A stretch of DNA of 64,000 nucleotides from Defluviimonas salinarum (lineage in GTDB: Bacteria > Pseudomonadota > Alphaproteobacteria > Rhodobacterales > Rhodobacteraceae), in the NCBI RefSeq assembly GCF_026013545.1, contig NZ_JAPDOG010000005.1:1-64000 (forward strand), written 5' to 3'. Of this stretch, positions 57,408 through 64,000 are shown in pieces (the stretch's first letter is position 1; each line of letters starts with the position of its first letter). Under the pieces are notes generated by a model. The model was not told the origin of the DNA, made no database searches, and worked only from the letters and a program-made list of their open reading frames with translations. A program made the position numbers and the translations under genes.

Positions 57408-58649
57408 TCAGCCGAAATCGACGGCACGGTCGCCTTCGGCATCCTTCACCCGCGTCGGCAGGCCGATGCGGTTCAGGAGGCTGATGAAGGGCTTCGGGTC
57501 GAGATCCTCGACATTGGCCATCTTTTTCACGTCCCAGGAGCCGTTGGCGATCAGGATCGCCGCGGCGACCGGCGGAACGCCGGCGGTGTAGGAGATGCCT
57601 TGGCTGCCCACCTCGTTGAACGCTTCCTTGTGGTCGGCGACGTTGTAGATGAAGACCTCGGCCCGCTTGCCGTCCTTGGTGCCCTTCACCAGATCGCCGA
57701 TGCAGGTCTTGCCGGTATAGCCGGGCGCAAGGCTCGCCGGATCGGGCAGGCAGGCCTTCACGACCTTCAGCGGCACGACCTCCAACCCCTCGGCGGTCGT
57801 CACCGGCTGCTCCGAAAGCAGCCCGATCGACTTCAGCACCGTGAAGACGTTGATGTAGTGATCGCCGAAGCCCATCCAGAACCGCACGTCCGCCTTGGGA
57901 TAGCGGTTGGCGAGCGAATGCACCTCGTCATGGCCGCTCATATATGCCTTCTGCTTGCCGACGACGGGCAGATCCCACTCCTTGCCCACCTCGAACATCC
58001 TGTTCTCACGCCACTCGCCGCCCTGCCAGGAATAGACCGTGCCGGTGAACTCGCGGAAATTGATCTCGGGGTCGAAGTTCGTCGCGAAATACTTGCCGTG
58101 GGAGCCGGCATTGATGTCGACGATGTCGATTTCCGTGATCGTGTCGAGATACTGGTCCTCGGCGAGCCGCGCATAGGCGTTCACCACGCCGGGATCGAAG
58201 CCGACGCCGAGGATCGCGGTCACGCCCGCCTTCTCGCAGGCCTCGCGCTTCTTCCATTCGTAGTTCGCGTACCAGGGCGGGGTTTCGCAGATCTTCGCCG
58301 GATCTTCGTGGATCGCGGTGTCCATATAGGCGACACCGGTCTCGATACAGGCATCGAGGACCGACATGTTGACGTAGGGCGTGCCCACGTTGATCACGAT
58401 CTGGCTTCCGGTCTTGCGGATGAGATCCGCCACCGCGCTCGTGTCCTTGGCGTCGAGCGCATGCGCCTCGAACGTGCCTGCGACCTTCATCGCGCCCTTC
58501 TCGTGGACGCTCGCGATGATGTCGTTGCATTTCGATTTCGTCCGGCTGGCAATGTGCAGCGCGCCCAGCACGTCGTTATGCTGCGCGCATTTATGCGCCA
58601 CGACCTGCGCGACGCCGCCGGCGCCAATGATCAGCACGTTCTTTTTCAC
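57408..58649 (-). CDS. Carboxynorspermidine/carboxyspermidine synthase (saccharopine dehydrogenase family)
   Basis: A 413-residue NAD(P) enzyme. The nucleotide loop is VLIIGAGGVAQVVAHKCAQH, and VGTPYVNMSVLDACIETGVAYMDTA and ILGVGFDPGVVNAYARLA follow. Neighbour nspC encodes the matching decarboxylase, a pairing diagnostic of this pathway. It condenses aspartate semialdehyde with a diamine and reduces the product. In alphaproteobacteria the route usually makes spermidine or homospermidine-type polyamines rather than norspermidine. Confidence 0.92.
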   Translation of the reverse strand: MKKNVLIIGAGGVAQVVAHKCAQHNDVLGALHIASRTKSKCNDIIASVHEKGAMKVAGTFEAHALDAKDTSAVADLIRKTGSQIVINVGTPYVNMSVLDACIETGVAYMDTAIHEDPAKICETPPWYANYEWKKREACEKAGVTAILGVGFDPGVVNAYARLAEDQYLDTITEIDIVDINAGSHGKYFATNFDPEINFREFTGTVYSWQGGEWRENRMFEVGKEWDLPVVGKQKAYMSGHDEVHSLANRYPKADVRFWMGFGDHYINVFTVLKSIGLLSEQPVTTAEGLEVVPLKVVKACLPDPASLAPGYTGKTCIGDLVKGTKDGKRAEVFIYNVADHKEAFNEVGSQGISYTAGVPPVAAAILIANGSWDVKKMANVEDLDPKPFISLLNRIGLPTRVKDAEGDRAVDFG

Positions 58650-58687
58650 TTCGGTGTGTCTCCCTTCGTCAGGCGGGGAATGGAACC

Positions 58688-59782
58688 TCAGGAGAGGCTG
58701 TCCTGGTAATCCTGATAGCCGAATTCGCGAACCAGGCGGATGGTCCCGTCAAGTTCGCGAATCGCGATTGCCGGCATGTTGACGCCGTTGAACCAGTTCT
58801 TCTTGACCATCGTGTAACCGGCCGCGTCGCGGACCGAGATCCGGTCGCCGACGGCGAGCGGGCGTTCGAACCGCGCCTCGCCGAAGATGTCGCCGGCCAG
58901 GCAGGATTTCCCGCAGATCTGGTATTCGTGATCCCCGGTCTGCGGCAGCTTGGCGCTTTCGCGGTAGATCAGGAGATCGAGCATGTGCGCCTCGATCGAG
59001 CTGTCCACGATCGCGAGATCCTTGCCGTTGTTGAGAAGGTCGAGCACGGTCACCTCGAGCGAGGTCGAGTTGGTGATCGCGGCCTCGCCCGGTTCCAGGT
59101 AGACCTGCACGCCGAACTTCCCGGCGAAAGCCTTCAGCCGGGCTGCCAGCGCGTCGACCGGATAGCCCTCGCCGGTGAAATGGATGCCGCCGCCGAGGCT
59201 GACCCATTCGACCTTTTCGAGAAGGTCGCCGAACTCCGCCTCGATCCGGGAAAGCTGGTGGTCGAAGAGGTCGAAATCGCGGTTCTCGCAATTGTAGTGG
59301 ATCATGAAGCCCGAGATCCGGTCGATCACGGCCATGATCTTCGTCGCGTCCCATTCGCCGAGCCGAGAGAACGGCCGCGCCGGGTCGGCGAGGTCGAAGC
59401 CGGAGGTCGAGAAGCGGGGATTGAGGCGCAGCCCGCGCTGGATGCCCGCCGACTGGTTGTCGAAGCGTTCGAGCTGACCGATCGAATTGAAGATGATCTT
59501 GTCGGCGTAGCCCACCGCCTCCGCGATCTCGTGATCGGCCCATGCGACGGAATAGGCGTGGGTCTCCTTGCCGAACTTCTCGCGCCCGAGCCGCAGCTCG
59601 AAGAGCGAGGAGGAGGTCGTGCCGTCCATATGCTCGCGCATCTGGTCGAAGGCAGACCAGGTCGCGAAGCACTTCAGCGCCAGGAGCGCCTTGGCGCCGG
59701 AACCCTCGCGCAGCCGGTCGATGATCTCCATGTTGCGAAGCAGCTTCGCCTTGTCGATCAGATAGAAGGGTGTCTGGATCAC
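58688..59782 (-). CDS. nspC: Carboxynorspermidine/carboxyspermidine decarboxylase
   Basis: A 364-residue PLP decarboxylase of the alanine racemase fold. The PLP Lys is K37 in KALLALKCFATWS; other landmarks are DGTTSSSLFELRLG, HYNCENRDFD, GGGIHF and CGKSCLAGDIFGE. It decarboxylates carboxy(nor)spermidine to the polyamine. A GTG at 59782 (VIQTPFYLID) matches homologue N-termini and has a G-rich ribosome site; the open frame to 59842 needs a TTG. It precedes the synthase gene by 38 bp. Confidence 0.93.
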   Translation of the reverse strand: MIQTPFYLIDKAKLLRNMEIIDRLREGSGAKALLALKCFATWSAFDQMREHMDGTTSSSLFELRLGREKFGKETHAYSVAWADHEIAEAVGYADKIIFNSIGQLERFDNQSAGIQRGLRLNPRFSTSGFDLADPARPFSRLGEWDATKIMAVIDRISGFMIHYNCENRDFDLFDHQLSRIEAEFGDLLEKVEWVSLGGGIHFTGEGYPVDALAARLKAFAGKFGVQVYLEPGEAAITNSTSLEVTVLDLLNNGKDLAIVDSSIEAHMLDLLIYRESAKLPQTGDHEYQICGKSCLAGDIFGEARFERPLAVGDRISVRDAAGYTMVKKNWFNGVNMPAIAIRELDGTIRLVREFGYQDYQDSLS

Positions 59783-59872
59783 GCGCGCCCCCCGGTCGGC
59801 AAGTGGAAGCGTCGGTATAATTCCGCGGACCTTCACGCGCAAGTGCGGCTTGGCCGCGCCCTGCGCAAGGGC

Positions 59873-60622
59873 TCAGATCATCCGGATCGTATCCTTGTCG
59901 ACCGCGAGCATGTAGCCGCGCCGGGCGATGTTCTTCACGAGAAGCTCGGACACGATCTGGTTGCCTAGTGCATCCCTCAGCCGCTTGATCCGCATCGCGC
60001 CCGCACTCTCGTCGCAATCGGCGGCGTTCTTGCCCGAGATCACCGCCTCGATCTCGGCACCCGACATCACGTCGTCGTCCATCCGCGCCTCGGCGAGGAC
60101 TGAAAGCGTCTCGACCGCGGCGGGGGTGAGCTTGAACTCCATGTTGTTCAGCACGACCGCGTTCTGCGCCCGGCTGATCAGGAGCGAGGAGATCTGGATG
60201 CCCTGACGCTCGATCTCGCCCATGCGCTTGTTGAGAGCGACGATCATCACGAGAAAGACGAGCGCCGCGATCAGAAGCCCGGTCGCGAACAGCAGGAGCA
60301 CGAAGATCACCATCCGGTAGCTCGTCAGCACCTCGGCGAAGGCGGTGCCGGACTGGGCGAGAACCTCGAGGAGCTTGATCTGCTCGCGTGTCGTGAGCGC
60401 GTCGTTCTCGATGAAGATGCGCTCGACGCGGGCGTTGAAGATGTTGGCGTCGGGGAGCGACAGAAAGAGGAACACGGCCGCGAGCGCGAGGATGCCGACG
60501 ATTCCGGCAATGCCCCAGACCACGACCCGGTTGCCGGAGCGCAGGGCTTCGGTTGTCACGCTGGTGATCTCGGCCAATTCGTTGTCCCCGGTGCGGTTAT
60601 CCGCCGCCAAGGATGGACACAA
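59873..60622 (-). CDS. Membrane protein with C-terminal winged-helix DNA-binding domain
   Basis: A 249-residue protein. Two membrane helices lie at about residues 33-56 (VVVWGIAGIVGILALAAVFLFL) and 104-130 (MVIFVLLLFATGLLIAALVFLVMIVAL), with a roughly 45-residue loop between them. Residues 163-249 form an OmpR/PhoB-like winged helix ending RIKRLRDALGNQIVSELLVKNIARRGYML. ToxR/CadC proteins have the opposite order. It could sense membrane or periplasmic signals. The start overlaps the upstream small gene by 26 bp; a TTG at residue 16 is an alternative. Confidence 0.72.
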   Translation of the reverse strand: MCPSLAADNRTGDNELAEITSVTTEALRSGNRVVVWGIAGIVGILALAAVFLFLSLPDANIFNARVERIFIENDALTTREQIKLLEVLAQSGTAFAEVLTSYRMVIFVLLLFATGLLIAALVFLVMIVALNKRMGEIERQGIQISSLLISRAQNAVVLNNMEFKLTPAAVETLSVLAEARMDDDVMSGAEIEAVISGKNAADCDESAGAMRIKRLRDALGNQIVSELLVKNIARRGYMLAVDKDTIRMI

Positions 60623-60845
60623 TGGCCAGCAGCGTCCAGCCTTCCTTTTTCAGTCTCGGCGCCAGTGCCTTGGCGGCGGCCTCTTTCGAGGCGCAGGCGC
60701 TGTCGGGCAGTTGCGCGGTGCCGAAATCGAGGCGCAGGGGATTGTCCTGCTTCGCCTTGTATTCGACGCGGCAGGCGGCGGAGGCCGGATCGGCCTGCGT
60801 CAGGGCGGCGAGCGCCAGGAGGATGGGTGCCATGCGTTTCATCAT
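60597..60845 (-). CDS. Small exported protein of unknown function
   Basis: An 82-residue protein with a signal peptide (MMKRMAPILLALAALTQADPASA-AC), so mature and periplasmic. Two Cys (ACRVEYK and SACASKEAA) could pair. The end is hydrophobic (GWTLLAIVSILGGG). It overlaps the start of the membrane winged-helix gene, suggesting translational coupling and a possible functional link. I do not recognise the family. Confidence 0.6.
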   Translation of the reverse strand: MMKRMAPILLALAALTQADPASAACRVEYKAKQDNPLRLDFGTAQLPDSACASKEAAAKALAPRLKKEGWTLLAIVSILGGG

Positions 60846-61017
60846 GCCGCCAACCTGCGACGGCGCAAAAGGCTAATCAATAACAAAGCCGTGCCGCGCC
60901 GGAGTTATCCGCTAGCAAGGTGGCGTTATTGCTTGTCCCGGGCAGCCGGCGCCAGTTTCGGCCATGACCCGGGCGGCATCGCGCCCTGCCCGCCACCTCA
61001 TAGCAAGGAGATCCACG

Positions 61018-61545
61018 ATGATGAATCGACTGATCGCCGCAGCTGCCGCCGCCGCCCTAGCCCTGTCCTCCATGGTGGCCACGCCGGCCGCCGCGCTCGA
61101 CAATGACGAGGCGCTCGGCCTCGCGCTTGGCGCCATCACGCTCGGGCTGATCCTCAACGAGTCCAACAAGCGCAAGTCCTATGGCTATGCCTCGCCGAGC
61201 CGGTCCTATCAGCCTTACCGGCCCTACCGGGGTTACGACGACAACCGTCGCTACTTCGACGACCGCGACGACCGGCATGTCTACAAGCGCAAGCACGCCC
61301 ACAAGCGGCACAAGCACTATGGCCACGCGCGCCGTCAACTGATCCCGGCGCAATGCGTGTTCCCGATCCGCAGCGGGCACGGCCGCCGCGACGTCGTGTC
61401 GGCGCGCTGCCTGGCCGAGTTCGGCCGCGGCTACCGCCTGCCGGACAATTGCGCCTTCCGCATCCGCGACCGCTGGGGCAACCGCACGGTCTACGGCACG
61501 AATTGCCTCCAGAGCCGGGGGTTCCAGATCGCACGAGTCCGCTGA
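61018..61545 (+). CDS. Exported basic protein of unknown function
   Basis: A 175-residue protein with a signal peptide (NRLIAAAAAAALALSSMVATPAAA-LD). A Tyr/Arg/Ser-rich linker (SYGYASPSRSYQPYRPYRGYDD) precedes a Lys/His-rich run and a C-terminal domain. That domain has Cys pairs in AQCVFPI, SARCLAEFGRGYRLPDNCAFRI and GTNCLQSRGF. Such proteins occur widely in Rhodobacterales envelopes, but the role is not known to me. GCAAGGAGATCCACG precedes the ATG. Confidence 0.75.
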   Translation: MMNRLIAAAAAAALALSSMVATPAAALDNDEALGLALGAITLGLILNESNKRKSYGYASPSRSYQPYRPYRGYDDNRRYFDDRDDRHVYKRKHAHKRHKHYGHARRQLIPAQCVFPIRSGHGRRDVVSARCLAEFGRGYRLPDNCAFRIRDRWGNRTVYGTNCLQSRGFQIARVR

Positions 61546-61604
61546 AGCGCGGGCCGGTCGAGCAGTCGGCGACGGTTAATGTTGTGCACCGAAGCCGGAT
61601 CTGA

Positions 61605-61635
61605 GGGCGGGTGATCATCACCCGCCCTTTTTTTT
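61605..61635 (+). terminator. Intrinsic terminator after the exported basic protein gene
   Basis: A 10-bp inverted repeat GGGCGGGTGA-TCA-TCACCCGCCC is followed by eight T. It ends 36 bp before rnhB. Confidence 0.92.
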
Positions 61636-61670
61636 CTTGCGCCCGCCGCCCCGCCGCGCAAGGTGGCCGC

Positions 61671-62304
61671 ATGACCAGCACACCCGATTTCAGCTTCGAA
61701 GAGGCCGCCTTCGCGCGCGGCTTGACCTATGTGGCCGGCGTCGACGAGGTCGGCCGGGGACCGCTCTGCGGCCCGGTCGTCGCCGCCGCCGTGCGGCTTG
61801 ATCCGCTGAGGATTCCGCCCGGTCTCGACGATTCAAAGAAACTCATGCAGGCCCGGCGCGAGGCACTGGCGGCCGAGATCATGGCGCGGGCCGATGTCGC
61901 CGTGGCCGAGGCGAGCGTCGAGGAGATCGACCGGCTCAACATCCTCCAGGCGAGCCATCTGGCGATGTGCCGGGCGGTCGCCGGGCTGGCGCAAGCGCCT
62001 GACCATGTGCTCGTCGACGGCAACCGGCTGCCACGCGACCTCGCGCTTTCGGCCGAGGCGGTGGTGAAGGGCGATGCGCGGTCGCAGTCGATCGCGGCGG
62101 CCTCGATCGTCGCCAAGGTGTGGCGCGATCGCATCATGGTGGATTTGGCGCAACAGCATCCTGGCTACGGCTGGGAAAGAAACGCCGGTTACCCGACCAA
62201 AGACCACCTCGAGGCGCTCCGAAATCTCGGTGTGACCCCACACCATAGACGTTCGTTCAAGCCGGTGCACCATATCTTGTATCAAGACCAAACCATAAGC
62301 CGTT

Positions 62305-62306
<2 letters not shown>
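61671..62306 (+). CDS. rnhB: Ribonuclease HII
   Basis: A 211-residue RNase H2 with catalytic acidic residues in [17 protein letters not shown] (DEVGRG), VLVDGNRLP and [15 protein letters not shown]. It removes ribonucleotides from DNA. The ATG at 61671 follows AAGGTGGCCGC. It stands directly before ccrM, as in several alphaproteobacteria. Confidence 0.96.
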
Positions 62307-63506
<1,200 letters not shown>

Positions 63507-63555
63507 GAAACACGTTACCGCCGGTGCCTGTGGGGAGTACCACGGCACAACCTTG

Positions 63556-63589
63556 CCCCGCCGGATTGCACCCCCGGCGGGGTTTTTTT
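63556..63589 (+). terminator. Intrinsic terminator after ccrM
   Basis: A 9-bp stem CCCCGCCGG / CCGGCGGGG is followed by seven T. It starts 49 bp after the ccrM stop. Confidence 0.92.
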
Positions 63590-63810
63590 GTTCGCGGCCG
63601 GCCTTCCGCGTTTATGCCCGCACGGGTCGGCGGCAGCCCAGCGCGGCGTTCGTGACCTCCGGCATAACGTCCGAGTCCTCATGGCAAAAAAAGATGCTAC
63701 ACTGCTCAGATTCGAACAAAACCGAACAGCAAACTGGACTTTTATAACCTTCTCGTCTGCCGATCGAGAAATGGCGCTCAAGCCCACGGCACCTATCAGG
63801 GAGGACGTTG
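63590..63810. other. Non-coding gap before the DUF3300-type gene
   Basis: The stretch shifts from GC-rich to AT-richer DNA (CATGGCAAAAAAAGATGC, CTGGACTTTTATAACC). TGGACTTTTATAACC near 63733 may include promoter elements. No gene is convincing. Confidence 0.45.
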
Positions 63811-64000
63811 ATGAATATCAAATCCGTGTGCATTGTGGCCGCCGGGCTGGCCTTCGCAACCGCACCACTTGCGCAAACGACCGGAACCGAAACCGGAGAC
63901 GCGACCGCCGCCGTCGCGGACACCGAAGCCCTGCTCACACAGACAGAGCTGGAGTCCCTTGTCGCGCCTGTCGCGCTCTATCCCGATACGCTTCTCATGC
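63811..64000 (+). CDS. DUF3300-type exported protein (partial, runs off right edge)
   Basis: Only 63 residues are visible. A signal peptide (NIKSVCIVAAGLAFATAPLAQ-TT) is followed by an acidic linker and LLTQTELESLVAPVALYPDTLLM. That is the characteristic start of DUF3300 proteins (LxxLVAPIALYPDxLL). These are periplasmic or envelope proteins of unknown role. CAGGGAGGACGTTG precedes the ATG. Confidence 0.8.
   Translation, partial: MNIKSVCIVAAGLAFATAPLAQTTGTETGDATAAVADTEALLTQTELESLVAPVALYPDTLLM

Overview
The window looks like chromosomal DNA of a high-GC alphaproteobacterium, most likely a member of the Rhodobacterales/Rhodobacteraceae. Pointers are a CcrM-type GANTC methyltransferase with GANTC sites in its leader, a PetP/PetR regulator pair, a Rhodobacter-type cytochrome bc1 operon, a ferredoxin VI-like protein, a deacetylase-xseB-ispA-dxs operon, a carboxyspermidine polyamine pathway, and a dispersed GC-rich intergenic repeat. 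The assignment is inference from gene content, not from a marker-gene comparison.

Layout. 1-649: N-terminal part of an ABC exporter. 905-9695: phenylacetate catabolism (paaI, a TetR regulator, then paaZ, a PaaA paralogue, paaE, D, C, B, A and a thiolase on the minus strand), with related palindromic operators before both transcription units. 9973-13782: a small membrane protein, a GST and petABC. 13870-17222: thiBPQ under a TPP riboswitch. 17409-29271: housekeeping and accessory genes (aroC, a ferredoxin, a sterol-desaturase-like protein, a dehydrogenase with divergent LysR regulator, a DMT transporter, a zinc-ribbon protein, an MBL protein, HU, AMP nucleosidase, a ClpP-like protease, a SelW-like protein, a methyltransferase, an SDR). 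29272-29852: a lower-GC patch with a solitary Cas2-like gene. 29864-36233: ilvE, petP-petR, and deacetylase-xseB-ispA-dxs. 36240-41687: sodium channel, ankyrin protein, queG, GST, mtgA and a Hint-domain protein. 41902-50119: gltB, two unrelated genes, gltD and uppP. 50533-51751: NDUFA9-like gene and tRNA-Leu(CAG).

51752-56547 is a compact integrated element of about 4.8 kb. It sits in the 3' end of tRNA-Leu, is bounded by a 16-bp direct repeat of the tRNA end, and carries a P4-type tyrosine recombinase. The recombinase gene overlaps a gene for an unknown 261-residue protein. A second operon encodes an AlpA-like regulator, several overlapping small ORFs, a winged-helix protein and a Cro/CI-like protein with an HGG-type tail. 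There is also one lipoprotein cargo gene. A perfect 25-bp inverted repeat lies between the two operons. The intrinsic terminator expected after the tRNA now lies beyond the right repeat.

56726-64000: a VOC protein, the carboxynorspermidine synthase/decarboxylase pair, a membrane-anchored winged-helix protein, small exported proteins, rnhB, ccrM and the start of a DUF3300-type protein.

The strongest leads for something undescribed are the small tRNA-Leu element and the solitary Cas2-like gene with its tandem palindromes. Next are a 22-nt motif shared by the ilvE/petP and gltD promoters, and a membrane protein with a C-terminal winged helix. No CRISPR array, rRNA operon or complete IS element was seen.
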